Shown: positions 10,554 to 23,801, counted from the stretch's first letter. The stretch: DNA of 64,000 bases from Limonium bicolor (GCA_023374045.1 CM041776.1:137767296-137831295), one strand, 5' to 3'. Notes: generated by a model from the letters alone, not told the origin. Made by a program: numbers and translations.

Positions 10554-11075
10554 TGAAAACCGCTTAATGTAAGTATCACATATAAAACACGTAAACTATT
10601 ATGTGCATAGCACAAATGAGAATTGATTTAATGATTGGTACTTATGTTAATTAAACATACGTATTCATTCATATTGTAACTGTGGTAATTAGGCACGAGA
10701 GATGCGAATACCATAGGATGAATATACCCATCTTGTAACCCCAGTGCAAAAGTATTAGTAAAGAGGAGTAAAGTAACTCTTGGGGAAATGATAATCCCTG
10801 TAGTGTGTGTCTATTTGAAGTTAGACATGGCATTACGATGCATGAGTCGGTATAAAACCGATGTAGAACCTAGAGGAAAGTGAGTCCCCTAGGTGATTGC
10901 TTTGATACAATTGAGAATGAGTAGTGGACGGAGCTCCACAAGTATTGTAACCTTAAAGAAGTAGTACAGATTGATTATGAGTAGTAGAGGAATGTAGCCC
11001 ACGAGTGGTGTATTCGTAAGTATGCTATTGGAAGTAAATAGAGGACAGCCAAATTTCATAAGTATTGTACTCCTA

Positions 11076-14000
11076 TGAAATACCCCAAACCTTGATGTGT
11101 GGTTTAAATATCAAACTATGTTATATAAAGGCTAAAAAGTGCCTTAGAAACATCAGTGGACAATTTAAAATACAGTAAAGTGCAATAAAGCACTAAGACA
11201 CAGTTTGAGCAAAAACATGCTCTAAGCTATGAGTGAACTTGGTTAGGACCCAAAGAGCCTACCAAGACTAAATAATATTCAATTATGATTTAATAAGGCT
11301 AAAATAAGTCCTTAGGAAACCTTGGTGGACAGTTAAACCAATAAAACACAAGGAAATACCTTAAAGTCAATAAGAGCAAAATGTGCTCTAAGCTTGGGAT
11401 AAATTTGTAAAAGACCTAATGGTCATACCTATACCTTATAAATATGTTAAGGAACATATTAAATCAATTACCAAAGAAAACCAAGCTTGAAAACAAGTTA
11501 AAACACAAAATGTGCTTTAAGGAGTCTTAAAGCATGTTTTGAAAAATTGTCTTGTAAATGAGTTTTGAATGGCTAAATGTCCATCATTACTCTTTAATTA
11601 ACATGTGTACTATATAGTATCACATTTGGGTGGCCATATTAGTGGGAAATCAAAAATTTCACTTCTATGTGCCTTAGTTTGTGAATAGTAAACTTTTATA
11701 AGCTAGTTTGTAACATATAATGTTATAAGTAATTAAATGAGTCATCAAAGACTATTATACCCCTAGATAAAGATGGGGGCCGGTTTTTCATGTGTGACTC
11801 ACCACATTTGAACAAATAAGTAAGTTAAGTAATGACAAAGCAAAAGTACTATTTGCTTTTAGCTTAAATATCTCCAAAGCAAGTGTTATCTTCATTCTCT
11901 CATTCCTTCCTTCATTTCCCCGGTGGTCTTCTTCTTCCTCCTCTCTCCATCGGTTTCCAACAGCCCACACTCATTCTTCATCTTCTTTCACTTGTAACTT
12001 GTGATTCCCTTGGCCAAATCAAATTCCAAGACCATATTTGTCTTAGTTAGGTCAAGCTCTACACTTCCCTCTTTTTAAATCTTCAAGAACTCAATTTTGG
12101 TGCCATGGAGATTCACCATTGAAGGAGCTTGAGCTCATCTTTTCACATATTCTTGTTCTCCTTTGCTTCAAGGTAAGGAAACTCAAAGAAAAATCAAGTT
12201 CCCTCCATGTTTTGTTGTTGTCCGAAAATTCACCATTAATGGAGCTCTTATATTGCCTTGTTCTAGCTTCATTTGAATCTTCCAAGGGCTAAGAGGAGTC
12301 CTCTCTTGATACTTATTCAAGTTCTCTTCCAATTCCAAGGTAAAACAATTACCTTAATGTGTTAAAACAATATGTGTAACTAGGGTTTACAATGAGATGA
12401 AGCATAATGCTTGATACTCATTCTATTATTTGTACATTGTTTAGAAGTTGACAAACAACCAAACACCCCCGGTTTTACAAGGAAACAAGAAAGAAGTTTG
12501 TGAGGAAAAAGAGGTAAACAAACTATATCAATGTAGTTTAAATGCCTTAGGAAAATGAGCTTGATTTGCTTGATAAAATACCTAAGGAGCCAATGGTGAG
12601 TGACCTAGTAAAGTGTTCTCAAGGAGCTAGTAAAAGACATATGTTTTGGTGTAGTATTTGCAGGTCAAAGGCATTATTTATGTGGGAAATTCAGTGTTTA
12701 AGGTTATGCAATTTAAGGGCCTAAGAGCCATGTTATTTAAGGGCCTAAGTGCCAACAATTTAAGTTATGCACTATATTGTGATGTAGTGCTTAATGTGTG
12801 AAGTTGTGTATAAAAGTGTGTTTGATGGATTTTAGGTGTCCTTGAATGAAATAAGGTAAAAACCTAAGTGTTCGGATGTGAGTAAATACAAGAGGAGCTA
12901 TGGCCAAATTAGGGAAAATGTGTAAGAAGTTCTAAGTGTTTTAAGCGAGTTTTGGTGAACTAGAAGTGTTAAAGGGAATAAATGTTTACTTGAGAGAAAA
13001 CATGTGTTAAGGTGATTTAGAGTGATGCAGGATTTAGGTGTTATCTTGGAAGTTCTAGGAATTCAATGTGTGTTTTGAGGATGTATTTAAAGTCTTGGAG
13101 GAGTTGTTTAAGGTTTAGGTAAGGTTGGTGTTCAAGGAACAAGTGATGTTTAGGTATGGTGTAAAAAGGAGATTTAGTTAGTAAGAAAATAATGCTTAAG
13201 AGTGATGTTAAGATGAGAGAAAGTTGTTTGGGATAGTAGTTATAATAGGTGAGAAACACCATTTAGGAACCTAGTACAAATGTTGAAAGTGTTAAGGAAT
13301 TTTTACAAGAAATAAGTAAAGGTTTAAGGAGTTAGAGATGAGTTTAGTGGAGTTGTATGTGGATATAAGGTTACCAATGTTGTTTAGGAAACATTAAGAG
13401 GCCTTAGGAGAAGTTTGGTGAAGAATTGGTAAAGTTTGGGTAAGTTTAGAAGGCGACCGACCCAGGGTCCGACCAGTTTTTGGGTCGGTCGAGCTTGTTA
13501 GATGTTAGGAATGTGTTCGGTAATGGTCCGACCCAAAAGGTGGGTCGGACATGGGTCGGTCGGTCAAGTTCAAAGAAGAAGAAAATGTTCGCACATGGTC
13601 CGACCCAGTCGAGTGAGTCGGACGGGGTCGGACGGGCATGATTATAAGGAAGTAAAAGGGTTCTGTAATGGACCACCCAGCTGTGGGTCGGACGGTGGGT
13701 CGGTCGGACCAAAATGTTGTTTAAGGTTAAGAAATGATATGTGATGATGGGGATTGGTAGGTAATGATGTTTATAAGGATGTTAAGGACATGTTAGGGGA
13801 GTTTTTATGACACCTAAGTGGGTTAAAAGTTGTATTAAAATGTGAGAGTAAACAAGTTAAAAATGTTAAGTTATGTAACTAAGTTAACGGGGAAAAATTA
13901 GCATTGACATTAAATGATCAAGCAAACCCGATGTTATGAAAACACGTGTGATGTTAACAGTTATTCGAGAATTGCTCGAGGAACATAATATGGACAGGAT

Positions 14001-14635
14001 AAGTGGACTCCGGTGACAGGTATGGTTTCTTGCAACCTGTGTCCTACCGGATTAAACACCGCTTGTATGCCAATGTGTTTTTCTGTATGTTTGCCACGTT
14101 ATGAGATAAATCATGAAACGAGTTACAGTCGTTATTGTTATTATATGTTACGTGCCGATACCGGTAACCTCGAATGCGCTTGAAGGGCTAGTTAACCTCT
14201 ATTAGGTAAACGTAGTGAGAACGGTATCCGGTAAACGTTTCCGACTTAAGAACGTTCTAACCACGGCTATGCGTGAGTTGGTTATGTGATGTTTGTGCGT
14301 GATGTTTGTATATGAATGTATGACTCTCTCTTCCCTGTGTATGTCTAACAAGACTTAACCCAATGTTGTGTTTGTTTAATAAAGTTCAAAGTTGAACTTC
14401 AATAAGTGCTAACGGGGGAGTGAGGAGTCCGGTCTGTCCGGCCACGCGTGTGAGTTATGGGGGTCGTTGTCATAGCAGGTTCGATCCTCTCTGTATGTTA
14501 TGGTTGTTTTCCAATTTGGTTCCCAACCTTCCCTTTAGCTTAACCAAGGCTATTACTGACTCACGTCGGGCCACAGGGGCATACTATGTTATGTTGTTTC
14601 GGTGTGCTTGGGATCACTATATCCGAGACACCTTG
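11076..14635 (+). mobile_element. E3 solo LTR, left part (continues at 28617)
   Basis: It starts TGAAATACCCCAAACC directly after TCCTA (11071-11075) and is of the same family as the E2 LTR. Together with 28617-29578 it makes a 4,522-bp LTR with no internal region on either side, so it is a solo LTR left by recombination. The flank after its end is CCCTA (29579-29583), a target duplication with one mismatch. Within this part: pyrimidine tract 11890-11950, AGGTAA sites (12171, 12338, 12512), TTTGCAG acceptor-like site (12657-12663), paired GGGCCTAAG-GCCA motifs (about 12717-12754) and hairpin array 13453-13713. E2 cuts it at 14635. Confidence 0.9.
13453..13713 (+). repeat. GC-rich hairpin array in E3
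   Basis: About four units carrying CCGACCCA facing TGGGTCGG across short loops, the same array type as in E2. It starts about 2.38 kb into the LTR. Open frames in this block with repeating VGRSD/RPTH residues are translations of the repeat. Confidence 0.85.
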
Positions 14636-16593
14636 TGTAACACCCCATCCAACAACCAACACATAATAACAATCTGCAGCGGAAACTCAACTCATCACAT
14701 TATATTCCAATGGTGTTACACGCCGTTAACCACCCACGTGGCTAACAAGGCTAATACATGTACATTTGTATCGGTCTGATGGACTAAATTCCCGAGCAAC
14801 TACACGATACAATCCTCATTCCATCTTCAACATTTATTATATACATACACTTCCCCTGTACCGAGTATTTACAAACTATTGCCGATAACAATTTCGGTCT
14901 TACTACGCCTATCATACTCACGCCATTTAAATGGCTACCCATGTATAATCATCTGCCCCGTCCTACTCTCGAACGGCTTCCAGCTCCTTGTACCTGAAAT
15001 AGAAAAGGAGAGAAAGGGGTGGCCCCAAGGGGCTCAGCACCTTTGCTGGTATGGTAATCCCGCAGCCCGCATGCTACCGGGCCACGCACAACTAATTGTC
15101 GTCTTAGCATGCAGTTGATTATATTTAAATCATGCATACAAGCCATAACCATACAACACATAGCATTTCGCCTCAATGGGCTCAACCTATAACCAAAACA
15201 TCCACACTTAACCAACCATCCAATGATTCCTTAAACCCTAGAGTGGCTCTCCTCTAAACGGAGCTACTTCCTTAACGAACGGCATGTACCCATTAATCGG
15301 GTTATCCTTAAATGCCTCTTGTCACCAACTGGGATTCATTTCCATGATCCACACATTCCATATCCTACAACATAACTCATTCCTTATATGACAAACATAA
15401 CAACCTTTCGGTTTCTACATACACGTGATAACTTCACCATCATTTAAACATCCAATATGTATATATATATACCATAGCATAGCAAGGGAATTTGCATAGC
15501 ACCATACATTACATAACATCATAAATCGGTTCTCACAAGGAACCTTCCATCATAGTTAGTCCATACCATGAGCATAGAGATTGTTGCCAAACTCATACCA
15601 AGCTCGTTAATTACCTCATCACCATCCTGTTATTTGAATGGTTGACTTAAACCCAAGGTGTGTCGGATATAGTGATCCCAAGCACACCAAACAACACAGT
15701 ATGCCCCTATGGCCCGACGTGAGTCAGTAAACTAGCTTTGGATAAGCTAAGGGAAGGTTGAAACCAAATTGGAATACCACCTAAACATACACCAAGGGAG
15801 CCGAACTGGATATGATAACGACCCCCACCATCACACGCGTGGCCGGAAACTACCGGACTCCTCACCCCCCATTAGCCCATAGACTCTTAATAATAAGTAG
15901 TTAGGATCCATTATGGAGCCTACCACACCACACACCATACGGTATCATAACCGAGTTAAGCACACAAGGGAGGAGAGAGTCATACATTCACATACAAACA
16001 TCACGCAAACATCACATAACCAACTCACGCATAGCCGTGGTTAGAACGTTCCTTAAGTCGGAAACGTTGTTACCGGATACCGTTCTCCTACGTTTACCTA
16101 ATAGAGGTTAACTAGCCCTTCAAGCGCATTCGAGGTTACCGGTATCGGCACGTAACATACAATAACAATAACGACTGTAAACTCGTTTCATGATTTATCT
16201 CATAACGTGGCAAACATACAGAAAAACATTGGCATACAAGCCGGTGTAATCCGGTAGGACACAGGTTGCAAGAAAACCATACCTGTCGCCGGAGTCCACT
16301 TTACCACGTCCACTTATGTTCCTCGAGCAATTCTCGAACAACTGTTGACATCACATGTTCTTTTATTAACATTGGGGTAACATGTTTGTTTTAAAGTCTA
16401 ATGCTTATAACTTTCCCCGTTAACTTGGTTAAATAACTTTACATTTTTAACTTGTTTTATCCTCACATTTAATGCAACCTTTCACCCTCTTATTTGCCAT
16501 TTAAACTCACCTAACATGTCCTCAACATCCTTATAACACCATTACCTACCAATCCCCATCATCACATATCATTTCATAACCTTAAACCATGTT

Positions 16594-16860
16594 TTTGGTC
16601 CGACCGACCCACCGACCGACCCACAGCTGGGTCGGTCCATTACAGACCCCTTTTACTTCCTTACAAACATGCCCGTCCGACCCACGTCCGACCCACCATT
16701 CTGGGTCGGTCCATGTGCGAACATTTTTCCACCTTTGTAACTTGACCGACCGACCCATGTCCGACCCACCCTTTTGGGTCGGACCATTACCGAACACATT
16801 CCAAACATTTTACAGAGGCTCGACCGACCCACAAACTGGGTCGGCCCCTGGGTCGGTCGC
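16594..16860 (-). repeat. GC-rich hairpin array in E2 3' LTR
   Basis: Four hairpins about 75-90 bp apart: ACCGACCCA-CAGC-TGGGTCGGT, CCGACCCA-CCATTC-TGGGTCGG, TCCGACCCA-CCCTTT-TGGGTCGGA and ACCGACCCA-CAAAC-TGGGTCGG. Spacers are AT-rich. The duplicate in the other LTR is 25941-26208. Confidence 0.88.
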
Positions 16861-18450
16861 CTCCTAAACTTACCCAAACTTTGTCAAATCTTCACCAAAC
16901 TTCTCCTAAGGCCTCTTAATGTGTTCTAACATCATTTGGCACTTCAAACACTCCCTTAAGATATTCTTAAACACTCACAAAACTTTTTCTAATTCCTTAA
17001 ACCTTTACTTATATCTCCACAAAATTCCTAACACTTACAATGTTTTCTCCTATGATTTCTAGGTGGCATTTCACCTATAATGACCACAATACCAAGGTGT
17101 TTCCTCTACACCTCATCATCATCTCTCAACTTCTTTTCTTACTAACTAAATCTCCTTTTTCACATCATACCTAGACATCACTTATTCCTTGAACACCAAC
17201 CTTACCTAAACCTTAAACAACTTCTCCAAGACTTTAATACATTCACAAAACACCCATTGAATTCCTAGAACTTCCAAGGCAACACCTAAATCCTTGCATC
17301 ACTCTAAATCACCTTAATACATGTTTTCTTCTCAAGTAAACATTCATTCACCTTTAATCCTTCCTAGTTCACCAAACTCACTTACCACCTTAGAACTTCT
17401 TACACATTTCCCAAATTTGGCCATAGCTTCTCTAGTATATACCCACATCCAACACTTAGGTTTTACCTTAATTCATCAAGAACACCTAAAATCCATCAAA
17501 CACATTTTATACACAAACTTCACACATAAGCACTACATCACAATATAGTGCATAACTTAAATTGCTTGGCACTTAGGCCCTTAAATGCATGGCTCTTAGG
17601 CCCTTAAATTGCATAAACCTTAAACACTGAATTCCCACATAATAATGCCTTTGACCTGCAAATACACCCAACAATACATATTCCTTTAATAAACTCCTTG
17701 AGAGCATTTTACTAGCTCATTTACCATTTGCTCTTTAGGTAGTTTTAACAAGCATTATAAGCTTATTTCTCCTAAGGCATTAAACCACATTGAGATAGCT
17801 TGTTTACCTCTTTTCCTCACAAATTTCTTCTTGTTTCCTTGTAAACCGGTAAGGCATTTTCCTTGTCAACAACTAAACAATATACCAACATTGAAATGAG
17901 TATATAAGCTTTAAGCTTTATCCATTGTAAACCCTAGTTACATATATTATCTTAAGGTATTAACATGATTGTTTTACCTTGGAATGGAAAGAGAGCTTGA
18001 ATATATATCAAGAGAGGACTCCTCCTAGTCCATGAAAGCTTGGAATGAAGCTAGAACAAGGCAATATAATGACTCCATTAGAGTGATTTTCGGACATGAC
18101 AAAACATGAAGGAAATGTCATTTTTCTTTGAGTTTCCTTACCTTGAAGCAAAGGAGAACAAGAATATGTGAAAAGGTGAGCTCTAGCTCCTCCCATGGTG
18201 ATTCCTCTTGGCACCGAAATGGAGGCTTTGAAGTTTTGAAGAGACAAGATTGTAGAGCTTGGCTTAACTAAGAGAATGGTGGTGTTTGTTTTTGATTTGG
18301 TTAAGTGAGCTAGTTTTACATGTGGTCAAAGATGAACTTCCATGGTGATGGTGTATTACCGAGAGAGAACAAGAAGAAGGAGGAAGAAGAGAGTGGAGCC
18401 GTGTGAATGAGAAAGGAATGAGAGAAATGAGATAAGTTTGCTTTTAAGGA

Positions 18451-18458
18451 TATTTATA
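18451..18458 (-). promoter_or_regulatory. TATA box candidate in E2 3' LTR
   Basis: The minus strand reads GTTATAAATATCC at this point, about 30-60 nt before a CT-rich tract (TCTCATTTCTCTCATTCC). The same arrangement occurs at 27815-27822 in the 5' LTR, the copy that would drive transcription. Confidence 0.5.
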
Positions 18459-19242
18459 ACCTAAAGCAAATAGTCACTATGAGTCACTTTATTTACTTAA
18501 CATGTTACATGTTTGGTGACTCATTACTACCAAAAACCGGCCCCCTTATTAGTAGAAGGGTGTTTGGTCTTTGTTGACCAACTTAATCACTTATAACATT
18601 ATATGTTACAAACTAGTTATAAAAATCACTATTCACAATAACAAGGCACATAGAAGTGAAATTTTTGATTTCCCATTGATATAGCCACCCAAATGTGATA
18701 CTATATAGTACACATGTTAATTAAAGAGTAATGATGGACATTTAGCCATTCAAAACTCATTTACAAGACAATTTTTCAAAAACGTGCTTTAAGACTCCTT
18801 AAAGCACATTTTGTGTTTTAACTTGTTTTCAAGCTTGGTTTTCTTTGGTAATTGATTTAATATGTTCATTAACATATAAAAGTATAGGTATGACCATTAG
18901 GTCTTATACACATTATCCCAAGCTTAGAGCACATTTTTGCTCTTATTGACCTTAAGGTATTTTCTTATGTTTTATTTGGTTTCACTGTCCACCAAAGTTT
19001 CTTAAGGACTTATTTAGCCTTATCAAATCATAATTAAATGTTATCAAGTCTTGGTAGGCTCTTTGGGTCCTAACCAAGTTCACTCATAGCTTAGAGCATG
19101 TTTTTGCTCAAACTGTGTCTCAATGCTTTATTGCACTTTACTATATTTTAAATGATCCATTTATGTTTCTAAGGCACTTTTTAGCCTTTAAATACCATAG
19201 CTTAACATTTACACAACATACCAAGGTTTGGGGTATTTCAAT

Positions 19243-19277
19243 CTACCCCCCTTAAAAGAACTTCGTCCTCGAAGTTC
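19243..19277 (-). promoter_or_regulatory. E2 LTR-adjacent hairpin plus polypurine tract
   Basis: The minus strand reads GAACTTCG-AGGA-CGAAGTTC (8-bp perfect stem, 19258-19277), then TTTTAAGGGGGGTAGAT and the LTR. The polypurine tract primes plus-strand DNA synthesis. The stem sequence could also be a relic of the FEDEV-like tail that some plant gypsy polyproteins encode here. Confidence 0.8.
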
Positions 19278-19366
19278 ACATTTCCTCGCATCATTGGATT
19301 TGAATACGGGAATTATTTATAGCCATAAAACTTCCATTACCAACCACCCTTTACATCCAACCTCGG

Positions 19367-19475
19367 ACTCAATGGTCCGGGCAACATATCCACATCATTT
19401 GGACACATAGGTCCCCATAACATAACAGTCTTTAGACACATAGGTCTATGTAACACCACACATTTAGACTCATAG
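19367..19475 (-). repeat. Tandem mini-hairpins near the E2 3' end
   Basis: Plus-strand reading: CGGAC-TCAAT-GGTCCG, then TGGAC-ACATA-GGTCC, AGAC-ACATA-GGTCT and a decayed AGACTCATAGGCC, about 35 bp apart. Stem bases change in pairs. E6 has a similar set at 62221-62330. Confidence 0.5.
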
Positions 19476-19807
19476 GCCTTGATAGTATACACTTTAGGAA
19501 ATCCAAGTCACAACAACATTCATTACACATACCACACAACATGTCAGAGCATGTATAGCAATCAAAAATATCCTTGATATACACTATGATCCCGCAGAAC
19601 CCGGTCGCGATGGACGCCTTCCGTCCCCGTGCCTTTGGGAAATTAAAACAATCACTTAAATTTAAAATTTCCTTGTGAGGTTAAGTATAAGAAGATCTTT
19701 TATTCAAAATATTAATCGATTGTTTGAAAACACCAATTGAAAATTCTTTTTGAAAACACCATACAACTCCAAGTCCAATTTATGCTCCTTGTATTTTTTC
19801 TTAACAT

Positions 19808-19930
19808 GGTTGTTTGTGACCACTTACAGGGAGCTTCAAGAGTCATCCAACCCTGATGTGATCAGCATCAGTGTTGAACTATCTTTCCACCCCAATTTGT
19901 GTTCGGCTTCCCTTGATCCATGTAATCAAG
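19808..19930 (-). other. Strongly conserved non-coding block shared by E2 and E1
   Basis: The reverse complement of this stretch matches E1 29811-29943. A core of about 60 nt (E2 19853-19913; E1 29845-29907) differs at about two or three positions, far fewer than its surroundings. It contains the palindromic TGATCA. No reading frame is shared. Confidence 0.65.
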
Positions 19931-20450
19931 TTTCACCTCCCACCTCATTTTCAACCAACAATTAATTCAAGCATACCATTTTCTATCTTTGAATCCTTCT
20001 AGTCATAATCATTACATCTCCAAGGGATAGAACTCTGTCTATCAATCATCACCCAAATCCAACTTAATTCAAGTTACCTAGGGAATTTAATTCTCACTAG
20101 GCTCTATGTCGGTCTTATAACCCTTCATAAATCACCACATTGTATATATATATACATATACTTTTATCAAAATACAATACATAGTTTACATTTATGCACC
20201 GTCGGGGTTTTAGTTCCCCGGGAGTTTCTTTACTCCCTTCCACTTGTACTAACACACACCACTGTTAACAAAATAACACACTTCCCACAATGGTATTCGC
20301 ATCTTTTGTGCGTAATTACCACAATTTACCCACAAATAAATGCGTATGTTTATATAACACACGCGCCAACCATCATAACAATCATTTTGTGCTATGCACA
20401 CCTAGTTCGCGTACACTTGTACGGTAAAACACACTAAGTGGTTTTGCGCT

Positions 20451-20485
20451 CTACCCCCCTTAAAAGGGATTACGCCCACGTAATC
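20451..20485 (-). promoter_or_regulatory. E2 upstream hairpin plus polypurine module
   Basis: The minus strand reads GATTACG-TGGG-CGTAATC (20468-20485), then CCCTTTTAAGGGGGGTAGAG. It lies about 1.2 kb before the LTR-adjacent polypurine tract. Confidence 0.72.
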
Positions 20486-23400
20486 AATCACTAAACCTTG
20501 GCTTAAAATGTTCTGCCGTCGTGAAGTGTTTTAACTTCCACGCGGTCCATTACACAATGGATTCTGATTAGAGGATCTTAACCATATTGGCGGTTTAGTC
20601 CCTAAACCAAGAATTCACATTGGAGTTGTAACTCATAACCGGTTTCGGTCCTGGCCTGTGAGGCTTTTAGGCATTGACATCTAGCCATCCATTCATATTC
20701 ACAATATATATCCGGTACCTGACGCATGGGCTCACTGGCCTCTGTTGCGCAACCCTGATAATTATAGAGCTAGTTTGCCCCATTCATTACTGTTACTGTA
20801 TTGTACATTCCAATGTATTACCTTTATCGAGGTAACAATGGTTTCTCAACCGACGCATGGTATCTTTACCCTGAGCGAATTCGGTGAGTTTCACAATTTT
20901 TCCATCCATTTCTCCAGTAGCTTACAGCATAAACTACTATGTAATTCGCAATGATTGACTTGCTTCTACCGACTTACTGTCGGTTGAGATTGAGCTACTA
21001 CCTAATGTGTAGTGCTCTCTCAGTTATTTACATACCTGGGGTATATCCATACCGATTTGGTATTTAGTGTTACTGTAGTATTACTGTTAATCATGTCTCC
21101 ACATTCGGTTTTGTACAAGTATCCCTTTATTGGTGCGGTCTTGCATTTCCTATGCATCGGCCACTATAACATTATTCTTCCACCATTAACATGTTTCCAA
21201 TTCCTAGCTATCCCACTCGATCATTACTGCGCAAGTGCAATACCAAAACACTCAGTCATACAGAGTGCAGAGGCGTAAACTTGACAGCAACCCTTATGCG
21301 ATTGCGATAGGAATTTAACTGTTTTCCGAAATCCACCACTAACTTGCCACCGGCTTACTGCTCGGTTCGTTTGCTATCACTTGCTGTTGTACCTCCACTG
21401 GGGTTAACTCACAACTCTGCTTATTTCATACCATCACTTAGCAATACTTATACAACGGTCGCTTATTGCGCACCGTATCCTCTTCCATTATATAGCATCA
21501 ACTTATACTGTATCCGCTATTATTAGCTTCTGCTATTACGCTAGGTTTATCTGGCCACTTACTTGGCTGATTTTTGAATATATTACTATCTTTCCCTTGA
21601 GCGTTGTTCGCTACACATTTAGCTTCACACACCTACGGTGATTGCTATCAACTTATTACTTCCTGTGTACACAACAGGTACGACACTTCTTTTTGTGTGT
21701 TATTTATTCAAATCACCCTGGGGTAATAACAACGTGGTCCTCCTCCACATATCTCTTGAATTTGATTCGCATAACTACCGCTTCTGCGGTCTCACAATTG
21801 AGAGGTATCCCCACTCTTAATGCAGTGGTTCGCTTACCACTCTATCCTTATACCACATAAACTTCTACAATTAACTCAAATTACATAACATATCTTGTTT
21901 GTGGCTTATAAGCCTTATTTGCCTTGAGCTGGGCTCATTGTAGGCTGTCCATACACATGTCTCTGTATCATATTACATGTTTAGAGGTTGTAGTGGGCTC
22001 CATGACAAGGTCGTTGCATTCCGTTTCCTTTCATGGGATGCCCCTTAGGTTTGTCAGTCCGTCTCCTGACACTTATGTCTAACTGGGTGTTAATTTCAAC
22101 CCTTGTGTTTCTGTCATGTCATTTTGTTCAACAATTGTTGATGCGCACACCCTCAAGGATTTCTCCTGGGTGTCGTTAAATTATGCTTTACATCTGGTTC
22201 ACAATTATTGGTACATCTAGTTAGCCACCTTTTTGCGTTCTATCCGTTACTATCTTCTTCTGTGAAGATCAACATTTCCTGATAGTGCAGATACTCATTC
22301 TGGGATCTTCATCCCGTCCATTGCACACTAATGTGTCCACATTAGGCATTTGCTTGCCATGTACAGGCTGGGTCACCGTTCCAGCTAACATGTTATCCCT
22401 AAGGATCCTTAAGACATATGTGATGTCTTTACACAACAGTTTGTGCCTTCGCACTTCCTAACTCTTAAACATTTCCTTGAAAGGAATTCACTAATTCCTT
22501 TAGTCTCGTTAACTTAACTGAGTTCCTTGATTTTAAGCATTTCTTATATTCTCTAGCTTCTGTTTGATTTATACTGCTGACCGTAGACGGAGTCGACTAC
22601 TTCCCGTGTTTCGGACTCTACTCGTATACATATATGGGGTATCATACTGATACATTACTACTTACCCAACTAACCTATAAGTAGGTCTGTCAGGCCCACA
22701 TGCTCCTATCGGAGTGCGGTCGTCCCACAACACAGTTGGTACACTTGTAGTGTCCGTCACACGCCTAGGTGAAGTATTCTGTTGTCAACTCCCTTATATT
22801 GTCCCGTGACAATATTCATTCTTTACTTCCCGAACTTAATCGAGGGAAGTTTATCCACTGTTGCATCCTTGTCATTGCTCTTGGTTTCACTGGTTTGGTT
22901 TAAAAGAAGGTTGGAAAGAAGTGTTGGTTTGAAGGAAAATCTGGTTTTGAAAAGAAAGGGTTTGTGAAAATTAGGTTTGAAAGAAAAATTTCCATGGTTT
23001 CACAACATCTTCTTGCCTTAGCCAAGTCTAGCTTCTTGCTGACTGGTGTGTTTCCAATGCAGAGGTTAGGCTAACAAGCCCTTCCACTATTATGACATTC
23101 ACATTTAACTTTGGTACTTTCCAAGTACTGTAGTGGTTATGAATTTCCCGAACAGCCCTGTTATAGCAGCACTTGCTATGGCAAGTGCGCCATGCTAACT
23201 GGCTATCGGTTTGACACATACCGGTTGTGGTATTGTTTTCCCATATTGTCATCAGTGGCCTTGTTGGCCCTCACTGATCTTACTACCTGATAATACTCCT
23301 CTAGGTGACTTCTCACTGTTTCACATGTATTCATTAACTAGGGTGTTTCCCATTCTGGGAGACCCCTTTGTCTTAGTATTGTATCCTCCTCATAGCCCGT

Positions 23401-23754
23401 TCCACGCACTTGTCGTGGTTACTGAGACTTGTCTCTTGTTTGGGCACTACGTTGTAGTTCCTTTGTCGGTTGGTATACCGTTGGTTTTATTTATCAACTG
23501 TGGTTCCGTAGACACTTGTCTCGGGTGTTATTAATCCATTTCTTGCCTGTGGCACGGTGGTGCGTTGCAAGCTGGTTATTCTCGACTGCTCTGCATGTCG
23601 ACCCAGGTTGCGGAAATTCTATTCTCTATACACAAATCCTTCTCTTGCTATGAAATGCGGTTAACATTGTTTAGATGGAGACCGTCTCGGGATTCCCAGT
23701 TTTCGGGATCAACCGTATGACAGGTTCTCCGTACCCTAAAGGTATTTAATAACA

Positions 23755-23801
23755 GCCAGATCGGGTATTCCCGAGTGAGAGTGGACTTCCATCTCTCTGG
23801 C
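23755..23801 (-). other. Predicted three-way-junction RNA in E2 leader
   Basis: On the minus strand the outer stem is GCCAGA/TCTGGC (perfect), hairpin A is GAGATGG-AAGT-CCA(C)TCTC, and hairpin B is TCGGG-AATA-CCCGA. Hairpin A has exchanged bases against E1 and E5 but still pairs. Confidence 0.6.

Larger units (their letters stand above)
5880..11075 (+). other. E1 internal domain, left part: conserved non-coding body
   Basis: About 5.2 kb without a credible coding frame; the longest open frame is 137 residues (8393-8806, minus) and matches nothing I recognise. It is nevertheless homologous to the E2 body (19241-24002, opposite strand): the leader, the pyrimidine/A-rich stretch near 7085-7160 (E2 about 22870-23000), the AAGAAGCT-GACTTGG block at 7034-7048 (E2 about 23030) and the region after the upstream polypurine tract all align by eye. 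It holds the three-way junction (6082-6129), bulged-A hairpin (6291-6307) and upstream polypurine module (10517-10553). It ends at the TCCTA target site of E3. Confidence 0.75.
14636..19240 (-). repeat. E2 3' LTR (4,605 bp)
   Basis: A near-identical direct repeat of 24003-28611. On the minus strand it runs from TGAAATACCCC to GGTGTTACA. It contains the U5 hairpin (14725-14746), a conserved CCGG-TTACA-CCGG hairpin (about 16240-16256), the hairpin array (16594-16860), the acceptor-like TTTGCAG (about 17655-17661) and a TATA box (18451-18458). Differences from the other LTR are mostly 1-4 nt indels. Confidence 0.95.

Noticed and set aside
13453..13713. Spaced palindromic repeats resembling a CRISPR array
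   Set aside because: Spacing and repeat units are irregular, it is in a plant LTR, and duplicates occur at the same place in several LTRs.
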